DNA of 27,235 bases, taken from Bacteroidia bacterium. Lineage in GTDB: Bacteria > Bacteroidota > Bacteroidia > Bacteroidales > GCA-2748055. Below, one piece after another: positions 1 through 9,000 of this stretch; within the stretch, counting starts at the first letter, position 1; each line of letters starts with the position of its first letter. Below the pieces are notes generated by a model. It did no database searches. It saw only the letters and a list, made by a program, of their open reading frames with translations, and was not told the DNA's origin. The translations under genes and the position numbers were made by a program. The DNA is taken from the NCBI GenBank assembly GCA_030596245.1, contig JAUVKN010000010.1:1-27235 (forward strand), written 5' to 3'.

Positions 1-1
1 C

Positions 2-160
2 TATGTGAATGCTTCCACCAGGTTTACTGATGGTTTTGAATTCGAGTATGGAGCTGAAATCGGAATCAGCACCCAGAAACTGCATGCCCGCGGGCCCATG
101 GGATTGAAAGAACTGACCACAAATAAGTATGTGATTTACGGAAGCGGACAGATCAGATAA
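2..160 (+). CDS. proA: Glutamate-5-semialdehyde dehydrogenase (gamma-glutamyl phosphate reductase), C-terminal fragment
   Basis: Only the last 52 codons are in the window; the gene enters from the left edge and ends at the TAA at 158-160. The tail contains VNASTRFTDGFEFEYGAEIG and, further on, STQKLHARGPMGLKEL, which are hallmarks of the ProA C-terminus. ProA reduces gamma-glutamyl phosphate to glutamate-5-semialdehyde with NADPH in proline biosynthesis in the cytoplasm. The fragment ends in the usual place for the family, with an aromatic-rich strand followed by GSGQIR, so the 3' end looks intact. Its last 8 bases overlap the 3' end of the converging nuclease-like gene. Identification is from recognition of the conserved tail; the catalytic cysteine region lies outside the window. 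Confidence 0.93.
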   Translation, partial: YVNASTRFTDGFEFEYGAEIGISTQKLHARGPMGLKELTTNKYVIYGSGQIR

Positions 161-659
161 CTATTTCAGCTTGTACATCAAGCCTGAATCCATTACTCTC
201 TTTAAAGAATTTTTTAGATAGTTCGTTATCTATTGTTTTGAAATTTGGATGTTTTCGATTGCAAACGAAGGCCTTTTTATATCTTATTCCATGAAGAACA
301 GGCCTTTGATGTTCATGTAGAAGATTAATGGTATTCTCCAGTTGACCTTTAGCTTCTGACAACCAGCCTCCTTTCCGTTGTTTTTTTAATTCTACAAGAA
401 AAATATGGTCTTCAAAAGTCAGCATTCCGTCACAAGTACTCTCCATATCATTGGTTCCCTCTTTTAGCACGGTGATGCAATGATCAATTGCTATAAATGT
501 GACTTTTACCTGATTCTTATTTTTAACCGTTGCAATCCATTTTTCTGCTTTACAAATATCTGTATAGGCTTTGTCTCCATCCTGGTCATCACATATGCCA
601 AACAGTTCGCTCGTCTGAACAGGTTCTTTACAAGTCGCTGAAAAAAAATCCACACTCAT
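153..659 (-). CDS. Small protein with a PD-(D/E)xK nuclease-like signature, partner of an AAA ATPase
   Basis: A 168-residue soluble protein without signal peptide or membrane segment. Residues 77-92 place an Asp (D77, in CDGML) 13 residues before an E-L-K triplet (E90, K92) at the end of a hydrophobic strand (HIFLVELK). This is the spacing and strand context of a PD-(D/E)xK nuclease core. It is followed by an amphipathic helix with K104 and Q106 (SEAKGQLENTI), as often seen in motif IV of such folds. The start codon overlaps the stop of the upstream ATPase by four bases (ATGA), so the two proteins are almost certainly made together. No named family was recognised. By analogy with ATPase-effector pairs such as Septu, PARIS or AbiL, it could be the effector of a defence module; that role is inference. 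It could also be a catalytically dead adaptor with the same fold. Confidence 0.72.
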   Translation of the reverse strand: MSVDFFSATCKEPVQTSELFGICDDQDGDKAYTDICKAEKWIATVKNKNQVKVTFIAIDHCITVLKEGTNDMESTCDGMLTFEDHIFLVELKKQRKGGWLSEAKGQLENTINLLHEHQRPVLHGIRYKKAFVCNRKHPNFKTIDNELSKKFFKESNGFRLDVQAEIVI

Positions 660-1897
660 AATTCCTGTTCAATTTCCAATAGCGAGTCAAATAGGTTATT
701 TCCTTCTGCCAGCGATTTGTTAAGAAAGTTTTTATCTGATGGTATTCCATCATAACTATCCAATTTTGAAACAGTCCCTGTTCTTTCATCCATTTGATAA
801 ACAGACACATTGTTAGAATTTACGGTCGATTTGAGAGGTACAATGCCATTTAATTTCTTTGACAAGACCTCGTTATTCCCGATTATTTCCTTTAAGTATC
901 CGGCCTGAATTGCAATACTTAAATAATTGATAATATATGGGCTGTGTGTAGTGATTATTAATTTGTTACCATCATTCAGATTATTGAACTCAAGTAAACT
1001 TTTTAGCAACTGCCACTGAGAGGCAGGAAATAAATTTTGTTCCGGCTCTTCAATAATATTAATAAATGAAGTTTTATTGAATTTTGAAGAGAGTGCAGAG
1101 ATAGCTAACCTTTTTTGCTCATCAGTTAAACTGTCATTTGACCAAATTTCTGAGGCCCCTTTCTTAAAGCGATCCATCTCTTCTGCACTCATTGTTTCCT
1201 TATTTTCGCTTTGCTTTCTGACCGATTTAGATAAATAGTCTGAGACAAGGAATAGCGGCACCAGAGATTGGAATCCGCTTGATGCGTCGGTTAACCTGAC
1301 TTTATAGTCTACTCCTTTAATATTCAGAATGTCATTCAATTTATCATATTCGATATTTACATTATTAATTGGCAGTTCAACAGATCCCTGCATGGCTCTT
1401 TTAGCATTATCAAATTCGGTCAGGAATTCTTTTAATGAATCAGATGAAAGTTTTAGTTCTTTAGGGCTTTTTACATAAGCAATAAAGTTCCTTTCTGCAG
1501 GGATATACATAATTTGAGGCAGTGGATAATTACCATTTGAAGCTTCATGAACAGATAGTGCTCCATTTTTGTAGGTAAAATGATACGCATCTCCAACATA
1601 CTCAATCTCAGTTTGATCAATTGCATTGTCGGAATTACTGAAATAGTTTTCTAAACGGTGATAGTTTAAATACTGATTTTTTAGCCTGCTTTCCCGCTCA
1701 AACCATTTTTTGTCGTAATCTCCTCTAACAAGCGCCTTCTCTATCCAGGTAAAAGTAGAAATCAACTTAGCAATAGTACTCTTTCCACTCCCCTGGTTCC
1801 CTATAAAAATAGTTGTTTTGCTGATCTCAATCCAACCATTATCATCAAGATAACCTTCTTGAATCGGACCGAAATATCTAACCCTGATTTTACTCAT
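656..1897 (-). CDS. AAA/SMC-like ATPase (AAA_15/AAA_21, OLD-type), likely defence-associated
   Basis: A 413-residue cytoplasmic ATPase. Residues 33-41 are a Walker A loop (GNQGSGKST). Residues 205-211 (ASSGFQS) resemble an ABC signature. Residues 280-290 (NIIEEPEQNLF) are a Walker B with tandem acidic residues, and residues 315-320 (ITTHSP) carry the switch histidine H318. This order and the short insertion between motifs fit SMC/ABC-type ATPases used in OLD, Septu, PARIS and AbiL-like systems. No TOPRIM or nuclease domain is fused to it; the C-terminal 90 residues are unassigned. It is the first gene of a two-gene unit with the PD-(D/E)xK-like gene (4-base overlap). A TACCTTTG box lies 23 bases upstream of the ATG. 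The gene is clearly more AT-rich than its neighbours, which suggests transfer. ATPase assignment is firm; the defence role is inferred. Confidence 0.88.
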   Translation of the reverse strand: MSKIRVRYFGPIQEGYLDDNGWIEISKTTIFIGNQGSGKSTIAKLISTFTWIEKALVRGDYDKKWFERESRLKNQYLNYHRLENYFSNSDNAIDQTEIEYVGDAYHFTYKNGALSVHEASNGNYPLPQIMYIPAERNFIAYVKSPKELKLSSDSLKEFLTEFDNAKRAMQGSVELPINNVNIEYDKLNDILNIKGVDYKVRLTDASSGFQSLVPLFLVSDYLSKSVRKQSENKETMSAEEMDRFKKGASEIWSNDSLTDEQKRLAISALSSKFNKTSFINIIEEPEQNLFPASQWQLLKSLLEFNNLNDGNKLIITTHSPYIINYLSIAIQAGYLKEIIGNNEVLSKKLNGIVPLKSTVNSNNVSVYQMDERTGTVSKLDSYDGIPSDKNFLNKSLAEGNNLFDSLLEIEQEL

Positions 1898-1919
1898 TGC
1901 ATCCCTTTTTAACCTGGTA

Positions 1920-1927
1920 CAAAGGTA
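1920..1927 (-). promoter_or_regulatory. Bacteroidota-type -7 box for the ATPase-nuclease unit
   Basis: On the minus strand this reads TACCTTTG, an exact match to the TAnnTTTG -7 element of Bacteroidota primary sigma promoters. It lies 23 bases upstream of the ATPase ATG, leaving a very short leader. No good -33 TTTG was found 19-21 bases further upstream, so the promoter may be weak or need an activator. Confidence 0.5.
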
Positions 1928-2374
1928 CGCTATTATCTAATATCTTTTGAGGAGTATACTATTTGGCATAGCTTCACCCCTTCGGTTTAAACTGATACTG
2001 TACACTTATCCGTTTTGGTGAGTTTTAGGGTTAATATAATTTTCACATAATAAATTAAGCAGTTATAGAAAAGTGAAGTCTATCGCTACTTTTTTTGTAC
2101 ATATCATTTACATACAAACTTACAAGGTCTTAATTCTTATTAACCCTAAGGCTGCCGTTTTTACTGCTTTTTTGAGGTACATGAGCTGGGGATTTGCTTT
2201 TTCAAGATAATCCATCTTTTCAAATGAAACCTCGAACCATCAAATTATTATATGAGTAGTGAGAAACCGCCAATGATCGTTCGGGATTATTGTATAAAGG
2301 GCACTTCTAAAAACTGGTCTTGTAATAAGAACGAGCGAAAAAGGAAAAATCCTGCCCATATTTTGTGAACAGGG
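1928..2374. other. Non-coding gap between carA and the ATPase gene; 12-bp inverted repeat, no confident gene
   Basis: This AT-rich gap has no ORF that resembles a known protein. It holds a perfect 12-base inverted repeat (2025-2036, TTAGGGTTAATA, against 2138-2149) separated by 101 bases. It also holds two tiny ORFs: 31 codons on the minus strand (2120-2215, starting MDYLEKANPQ) and 38 codons on the plus strand (2252-2368, starting MSSEKPPMIV). Neither has a convincing ribosome binding site. The gap is unusually long for this otherwise compact window and may be the scar of past insertions or may hold a small RNA. Confidence 0.4.
2025..2149. repeat. 12-bp perfect inverted repeat with 101-bp interior
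   Basis: The left arm, 2025-2036, is TTAGGGTTAATA. The right arm, 2138-2149, is TATTAACCCTAA, its exact reverse complement. The interior is AT-rich and non-coding. It could be the ends of a short non-autonomous element, the closing stem of a structured RNA, or chance in AT-rich DNA. Confidence 0.4.
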
Positions 2375-3469
2375 TCAGCTCTGTACTTTCAGCTTTGTAC
2401 TCTTTTTGATGTTTTCAATAAAAACATCAAAGAGGTGAGCAGTGTCAGTTGGCCCACCGGATGCTTCAGGGTGAAATTGGGTGGAGAAAAAGGGTTTGGA
2501 CATGTGCTTCATCCCTTCATTTGTGTTATCGTTGAGGTTGATAAACAGGGGTTTCCACTCTTTTGGAAGCGTTTCGTTGTCAATTGCAAAGCCGTGATTC
2601 TGGGAGGTGATGTAGGCCTTATCAGATCCTACTTCCAGCACCGGCTGGTTGTGGCTCCGGTGACCGTATTTCAGTTTGTAGGTATCAGCGCCTGCTGCCA
2701 GGGCCATCAGCTGGTTCCCAAGACAAATCCCGAATATGGGGATCTCTGATTTATAGGCCTTGGAAAGGCTTTGAATGGTAGTTTCGCACTGTTTGGGATC
2801 GCCCGGTCCGTTGGAGATAAACAGTCCGTCATAATCCTCCTTACTGATGTCATGGTCCCAGGGGACCCTGATGACTGTGGTATCTCTTTCAAGCAGGTAA
2901 CGGATGATGTTGTATTTCACCCCACAATCGATCAGGAGTATCCTCTGTTTACCGTTGCCATATACCTTCTTTTCTCCTATACTGACCCGGGCCACCAGGT
3001 TCTCCTGGTTCGGATCATAGGTTACTGGCTCCTTTTCATCAAACACTACTTTCCCCAACATGGACCCTTTTTCTCTTAAAAGCTTGGTTATGCGACGAGT
3101 GTCAACATCAAAAATGCCCGGAATTTTGTTTTGCGTCAGCCAGTCTCCCAGGCTGCGTTCAGCATTCCAGTGAGAATACTCAGTGGAGTAATCAGATATA
3201 ACCAGGGCTGAAATATGCAACTGATCCGATTCAAAAAATTTATAAAGGTCGTTTTCTGAATCCTCGTGGGGTACACCATAGTTTCCAACGAGGGGATAGG
3301 TGAGAACCAGGATTTGTCCTTTATAGGAGGGATCGGTAAGACTTTCAGGATATCCGGTCATGGCAGTATTAAATACAACTTCGCCAGCAATGCTCTCTTC
3401 ATGACCAAACGATTTTCCGGTAAATGTGGAGCCGTCCTCCAGGATCAGTTTGATGGGATTGAAATCCAT
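2375..3469 (-). CDS. carA: Carbamoyl-phosphate synthase small (glutaminase) subunit
   Basis: At 364 residues it has the normal length for CarA. It hydrolyses glutamine and passes ammonia to CarB for carbamoyl phosphate, feeding pyrimidine and arginine synthesis. The N-terminal CPSase small-chain domain starts with LILEDGSTFTGKSFG. The C-terminal class I glutamine amidotransferase domain carries the triad: C249 in FGICLGNQ, H333 and E335 in TQFHPEASGG. The residue after GICLG is Asn where E. coli has His. NHGF at 291-294 and GPGDP at 221-225 are also conserved. The start is 5 bases beyond the stop of the TlpA-like gene, so the two are co-transcribed. carB is not downstream; the next minus-strand gene is the AT-rich ATPase after a 477-base gap. 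Identification is very secure. Confidence 0.97.
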   Translation of the reverse strand: MDFNPIKLILEDGSTFTGKSFGHEESIAGEVVFNTAMTGYPESLTDPSYKGQILVLTYPLVGNYGVPHEDSENDLYKFFESDQLHISALVISDYSTEYSHWNAERSLGDWLTQNKIPGIFDVDTRRITKLLREKGSMLGKVVFDEKEPVTYDPNQENLVARVSIGEKKVYGNGKQRILLIDCGVKYNIIRYLLERDTTVIRVPWDHDISKEDYDGLFISNGPGDPKQCETTIQSLSKAYKSEIPIFGICLGNQLMALAAGADTYKLKYGHRSHNQPVLEVGSDKAYITSQNHGFAIDNETLPKEWKPLFINLNDNTNEGMKHMSKPFFSTQFHPEASGGPTDTAHLFDVFIENIKKSTKLKVQS

Positions 3470-3474
3470 ATGAT

Positions 3475-4968
3475 TTATGAGATGTTTTTTGATTCGATTC
3501 TAATCAGGTTGTTAATAATGCTTTCTGCCTGCTCAGGTGTGATTCGTTTGGCTACAATTTTCTTCTCCTTGTCAAGGATAAACAACTGGGGGTAACTCTG
3601 CAGGTTATACAATTTCCGGAACTCATTGCTATAAGGGCTCCAGCAATTGATCCAATCGTACATCTGATGTTCATTGATAAAGTCAACCCACTTCTCTTTG
3701 CCCTCTATGGAATTGATCACATGGACACTGAGCACCTCCACCCCCTTGCCTTTCATTCGGGCATATGCCTGCTGGAGAGCTGGGGTGGTTGTTTTGCAGT
3801 GACCGCAATCGGTTTCCCAGAAATAGAGTATGGTGAACCTGGCTTCGATATCATTGATGAAGAAATCCTGACCAATATGAGGATCACGTCTGATGGCTGT
3901 ATCCTGTGCGGCCATCTCAAAGTGTTCCGGTGGTATCTGCCGCATGATCAGGTTGGGTGCCTTCTGTCCGATTAGCGTTGGCTTGTTTTTCTCCAGGTTT
4001 TCTTTAAGCTTGCTGATGAAATCAGGACTACTCCAGGTGGCATCGGGGATGTAGTACTGTTCAGCGATGTGAAAATAGACCACATCCATACCCATAAATT
4101 TACTTTCAGCAAAATGGTTGAACAGGGTGATGAGCATATACCGGTAGAGCTCCTCCTGACCACGTGATTCGTTAAGTAAAAAATCCACAGCAACAATAAG
4201 AGAATCGGGATGCTGAGCCACAGCCCTGGTGAGGTAATTCTTAATTTTTCCTTCATAGAGAGGGGTGTGCAGCAAGCGTATATTGAAGGGATCAAAGTGA
4301 TCAAAATAGTGCTCCCGGTAGTAAAAATACCTGATTGAATCATCGTGTCTTCTTTCACCGGTAAGGATCTCTTCCGGTGGAAAAGATTCCCTGGTGGCAC
4401 CGATGAAATCACTCACAAACAGGGCTGCATGATCCGTGCCAATCTGGTCCATGGTCTCCTCCATCTCAAGGTTGATCTGTTTCAGTTTTTCGAGTATGGC
4501 GGTAGAATCTGAATTTGTGGCGGCAAGGGCAAGAAGGGATTGCTGTTTCACCAATTCTCCTCTTTTTTGCTGGAGGTGGTTCTTATAATCCTGGAAGATC
4601 CGGTTATCTTCACTCCCTTCGTACTCGATGCTACCGGCCAGATCGGATGTATCTGTCCTGACCTTGAGTACCTGGTCGTCACCCAACAACAGATCAAAAT
4701 AGTAGTTGGGATTAAAGTAAATAAGGTATAGTCCACCTTCAAATACTTCAGACCCTATAAAAACTCCATGCCCTTGCTTATCAAGCACAAGGGTATCTTT
4801 TGGCACCATGCGGGAAGTGAAATACTCTCCGAGGATCAGGGTGTCGTTGGAGAGACCTGTCATGGTGACTTCAATATGGTAACCCTGACCTGAAAGAGTG
4901 GAGGGAGATATGAGTAGTAGTGCGGTTAATACGAAAATAAATCCTCTTAAAACGATCATTAAATGCAT
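3475..4968 (-). CDS. Secreted TlpA-like thioredoxin protein with DUF4369-type N-terminus
   Basis: About 497 residues from the chosen ATG. A hydrophobic signal peptide (IVLRGFIFVLTALLLI) ends near LSGQG, so the protein is exported, probably to the periplasm. The next 100 residues look like the beta-rich DUF4369 domain. A helical middle region (resembling DUF5106) follows, and the C-terminal 160 residues are an AhpC/TSA-TlpA thioredoxin fold with active site CGHC in YFWETDCGHCKTTTP (residues 388-391). Such proteins are thiol-disulfide reductases common in Bacteroidota. A longer ORF begins with TTG at 4986, but that codon lies inside a TAACTTTG promoter box (4984-4991), so translation from the ATG at 4968, or 4959, is more plausible. 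It precedes carA by 5 bases in one transcript; the functional link to carA is unclear. Confidence 0.88.
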   Translation of the reverse strand: MHLMIVLRGFIFVLTALLLISPSTLSGQGYHIEVTMTGLSNDTLILGEYFTSRMVPKDTLVLDKQGHGVFIGSEVFEGGLYLIYFNPNYYFDLLLGDDQVLKVRTDTSDLAGSIEYEGSEDNRIFQDYKNHLQQKRGELVKQQSLLALAATNSDSTAILEKLKQINLEMEETMDQIGTDHAALFVSDFIGATRESFPPEEILTGERRHDDSIRYFYYREHYFDHFDPFNIRLLHTPLYEGKIKNYLTRAVAQHPDSLIVAVDFLLNESRGQEELYRYMLITLFNHFAESKFMGMDVVYFHIAEQYYIPDATWSSPDFISKLKENLEKNKPTLIGQKAPNLIMRQIPPEHFEMAAQDTAIRRDPHIGQDFFINDIEARFTILYFWETDCGHCKTTTPALQQAYARMKGKGVEVLSVHVINSIEGKEKWVDFINEHQMYDWINCWSPYSNEFRKLYNLQSYPQLFILDKEKKIVAKRITPEQAESIINNLIRIESKNIS

Positions 4969-4983
4969 CTTTTTTGAATCGGT

Positions 4984-4991
4984 CAAAGTTA
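4984..4991 (-). promoter_or_regulatory. Bacteroidota-type -7 box for the tlpA-like/carA transcript
   Basis: The minus strand reads TAACTTTG, an exact TAnnTTTG match, 16 bases upstream of the ATG at 4968. The upstream -33 region is T-rich without a clear TTTG. The box supports the downstream start choice because the alternative TTG start at 4986 would fall within it. Confidence 0.5.
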
Positions 4992-5093
4992 ATGATTCTA
5001 TTTTAAAACATATTGTTCAATCACCATGCCATTCTTGATCTAAAATCACTAACTTGTTCTTGACAACTGAGACTAACTCCATTTGATAAACCG

Positions 5094-6068
5094 ATGTTTA
5101 CACTGCTTGAAGCACAAAACCTGGTCGAAAAACACATAGAAAGCATCTCCATTCCAGATGCTCCTTCCGAGTTGTATGAACCTGTGAAATATGTCCTTTC
5201 TCTGGGAGGAAAACGAATCAGACCGGCACTTGTGATCCTTGCATGTGATCTCTTCTCCGGAGCGGTGGAATCTGCTCTCTTTCCGGCAGTAGCCATTGAG
5301 ATCTTTCACAATTTTACCCTGTTGCACGACGATATTATGGATCGTTCCGAGTTAAGGAGGGGCAGCCCGACTGTCCATGTGAAGTACAATGAAAATGTGG
5401 CCATCTTGTCGGGTGATGTGATGTCCATTATGGCTAGCCGTTTGATCAACCGCTCACCGGGAGTGGTACTGAATACCGTCCATGATGTTTTTACAAAAAC
5501 GGCCATGCAGGTGTGTGAGGGACAGCAGCTTGATATGAATTTCGAGGAGCGCCTTACTGTTTCTGAGGATGAGTATCTTACCATGATCGAGTTGAAAACA
5601 GCGGTCCTCATTGCTGCAAGTCTGAAGATCGGAGCTATCCTCGGAGGATCCTCTCAGAAGGATGCAGAGGATCTCTATGAATTTGGCAGAAACCTGGGAA
5701 TCGCATTCCAGCTTCAGGATGATCTGCTTGACACTTATGGCGATCCTGCAGTGATGGGAAAAAAACTGGGGACCGATATTGTGGATAACAAGAAGACTTT
5801 CCTTATGATACAGGCGCTCGGAAAATCTTCACCGTCACAAAAGGAGGAGCTTATCCGGTGGCTCACAACAAAGGATTATAACAGAGAGGAGAAAATCAAA
5901 GGTGTAACTTCAATCTTCAATACATTGAATATCAAGAAGATTACTGAGAAGAGAATTAAGGATTTTTATGAAATATCCCTTGCTAACCTGGAGCGTCTGA
6001 ACAGGCCCGATGACAGGAAGGCCGAACTCTACAACTTTGCATCTTATCTTAAGACCCGCATCAAGTAG
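5094..6068 (+). CDS. Trans-isoprenyl diphosphate synthase (geranylgeranyl/farnesyl or longer chain)
   Basis: 324 residues, normal for the family. It elongates allylic diphosphates with isopentenyl diphosphate in the cytoplasm, feeding quinones, carotenoids or undecaprenyl precursors. The first Asp-rich motif is DDIMD at 79-83 followed by RSELRRG; the second is DDLLD at 209-213 (FQLQDDLLDTYGD). GGKRIRP at 38-44 binds the substrate diphosphate. The first motif lacks the two-residue insertion seen in E. coli IspA-type farnesyl synthases. F74, five residues before the motif, is a bulky chain-length stop that favours C15-C20 products; this is inference. It is divergent from the tlpA-like gene, and its last 8 bases overlap the converging DUF2723 gene. 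A weak TTG-N21-TCCATTTG promoter-like pair lies at 5054-5085. Confidence 0.94.
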   Translation: MFTLLEAQNLVEKHIESISIPDAPSELYEPVKYVLSLGGKRIRPALVILACDLFSGAVESALFPAVAIEIFHNFTLLHDDIMDRSELRRGSPTVHVKYNENVAILSGDVMSIMASRLINRSPGVVLNTVHDVFTKTAMQVCEGQQLDMNFEERLTVSEDEYLTMIELKTAVLIAASLKIGAILGGSSQKDAEDLYEFGRNLGIAFQLQDDLLDTYGDPAVMGKKLGTDIVDNKKTFLMIQALGKSSPSQKEELIRWLTTKDYNREEKIKGVTSIFNTLNIKKITEKRIKDFYEISLANLERLNRPDDRKAELYNFASYLKTRIK

Positions 6069-9000
6069 GGTTCAATTCCAGCATAAGCTCATCCTGCCTG
6101 AATCTCTGAAGCAACAGCTTCAACTCTTCCATCTGATAAAGCACCTCATTGATCTCTCGCGATATGGATGATGAATGTCGGGGTTTCATGGCGTTATAGT
6201 AAGTAAATTCACTCGACAGGGTCAGATAATGCTCCTTTAAAATGGCGTTGGCTTTTTCCGTTTCACCACACAGGTAATATGCTTCTATAATTCCCTCATA
6301 ATGAATAACTCCTCCTTTCTTGTCAGGCAAGGTGATCCCGGTAATATACTGGTCATAGGGTAACACATGAGCAGGGGCTAGTTCCATGCAATGATCAAGT
6401 ACTTCAACCGCTTTTTCCTGTTTTCCCTCTTCAAGCAATTGCATGGCCAAACGTGTGTGAAGTCCCCTGAATCTGATTACCGAAAGTGTCCGGATTGTGT
6501 AGTAATCCAACTGAACATCTTCCTGGTTCATCCTGCCCCACTGAAAGACATTTATCAATCGATCGTACAGGGTATCAGTATCAATACTCCCCATGGCAAG
6601 GATGCTCTCATAAGGAGTTTGTACCGGGACTACCCTGTAGGCAAGTCCTTCGTTGCGGTAATATTGCTCGAGTCCCAATGATCCATCGAAACCACCTGAA
6701 GTATAATAAATGGGCCGTTTCCATTTGTTGGTCCCAAGGATATCCATTTGTCCCAAACTCCCTTTAAAGATCTGGCTGTTTGGAGCAAGCTGGATGCGGA
6801 TATCTTTTACGATCCGATGGGCATTTTCCGGTTTAACTGTACCATTTGAAATCACCCCGGCCGAGTCTACCGGGAGGATTATTTTATGGGTGGGGATGTA
6901 GTCTACCTTTGCACCTGATGTCATAGAGAGTTTTGTCCGTGGATCGTTGCTGTTTATAAAAGTGAAGATATAATCCAGTGTGGCCCATCTCTCGTTTTCC
7001 CGTATATAAATGGAACTACCGTGTATATCTTCATATTTGGTTTGTGGAATCGAAAAAGGCAAAGGTTTTGAATCATAATTTTGCACCCTCATCTGATCTA
7101 CGTACCAGTCCATATTGAACAACATCATGTTTACAATGCGTACATCTTCCCTCACACCTTCCACATCCTGTACATACCAGAGCGGGAATGTGTCATTGTC
7201 GCCCACTGTGAATAGGATGGCGTCTTTATCGCATGAATTGAGATAGTTACGGGCAATATCCCTGGTAGTATACCTTCCTGAACGGTCATGGTCGTCCCAG
7301 TTTTCCACAGCCATCAGTAAGGGAACAGCCAGAAATGCGACAGAGACTGCAATGATGGCAGAGAGGTTGGCCTTTAACTTTGATTGTAAAATATTGAATA
7401 TACCAGCCACACCGATCCCTATCCAGATACTGAAGGCATAGAAGGACCCTGCATAGGCATAATCTCGTTCCCTGGGTTGATAAGGGGTCTGATTAAGGTA
7501 GATCACGATGGCTAAACCAGTCAGAATAAAAAGGCTCATCACCACCCAGAAATCCCGCACATTTTTATCAAGCTGGAAGAAAAGTCCCAGCAATCCAAGC
7601 AGCAACGGAAGGAAATAATAGGTGTTTCTTGCCGCGTGATTCTTCATGTGGTCAGGAAGGTTTTTCTGCGGGCCGATCCTGGCTGAATCAATTGCTTTTA
7701 TTCCGCTGATCCAGTTACCATTAAGCACATTTCCGTGTCCCTGGACATCGTTCTGCTTGCCTGCAAAGTTCCACATGAAATACCTCAAATAGAGGTGTCC
7801 CACCTGGTACCGTAACAGGAACTCAAGGTTATCCAGATAGGTGGGATTATTGATGTCATTGATGGTGCCGAATTCCTTGTATGCTTGTTTGTGATTCGAA
7901 TCCCGACTGTAGATCCTGGGTAAAAGTATTTTGCTGCCCTTCATTACCAGCTCAGGTTTGCGGTAGGCAATTTCATATTCATTTTTCTCCTTGTTCAGGA
8001 TGTAGACAGGCTTTTTATACACATAGTCCTTCACCTCGGCATTGTACAGGTGACCCCTTATCAGGGGACGATCCCCATATTGCTCCCTGTTCAGATAGGA
8101 GAGCAGGGCAAATACATTTTCCGGACGGTTTTCATTCATGGGCGGACCGGCCAGGGATCTGATTACAATGAGTGCGTAGGAGGAGTACCCGATGATAATC
8201 ACAGTGATAGATAGCAGGATGGTATTCCAGAGTACATTTTTTCTGACAAACTGTGTCCTGTAAATTCCATAAATAAGAGCTCCCAGGAGAAGGGATACAT
8301 AGATGACCACACCCACGTTGTAATGCAATCCCACAGAATTGGTAAAGAATTTTTCCACCACAGTGGCCACCTGCACAATACCGGGGATGACCCCATACAT
8401 GATCAGCAGCAACATCCCTGCAGAGATCCCCAGGGCATAGACGACTCCTTTTCGTGTAACCTGGTATTTTTTAAAATAGTAAACAAGCACTATGGCTGGA
8501 ATGGCCAGAAGGTTAAGCAGATGCACACCAATTGAAAGGCCGATCAGGTAAGCGATCAGGATCAACCAGCGGTTCGCACCTGGTTCATTTGCGATGTTCT
8601 CCCACTTGAGAATGGCCCAGAATACCACGGCAGTGAACAGGGAGGAGGTGGCATACACTTCTCCTTCTACTGCAGAAAACCAGAATGTATCTGAAAAGGT
8701 ATAGGCCATGGCACCCACAAAAGATCCACCCAGCACAACAATCATAGATGTAAGAGAGGATTCTCCATCATTCCCGTTGGGAACAGGAAACATTTTCTTT
8801 AATAAATGAGAGATGGTCCAGAAGAGGAACAGAATGGTAAAGGCGCTGGCAAATGCCGATACCGCATTGATCATCATGGCTACTTTTTCCGTGCTGGATG
8901 TGAAGAGAGAAAAGATTCGTCCTATGATCATAAAAAGGGGAGCACCCGGAGGATGGCCTACCTGGAGTTTATAGGCACTGGCAATAAATTCCCCACAATC

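Noticed and set aside
628..810. 60-codon minus-strand ORF across the ATPase-nuclease junction
   Set aside because: It lies inside the two overlapping genes in another frame, has no recognisable domain and is best explained as a shadow.
2606..2749. Plus-strand ORF (2435-2749) opposite carA as a possible gene
   Set aside because: Antisense to the strongly conserved carA coding sequence.
3972..4412. 146-codon minus-strand ORF inside the TlpA-like gene
   Set aside because: Alternate frame of a well-supported gene; composition is Ser/Thr/Pro-rich as expected from a shadow frame.
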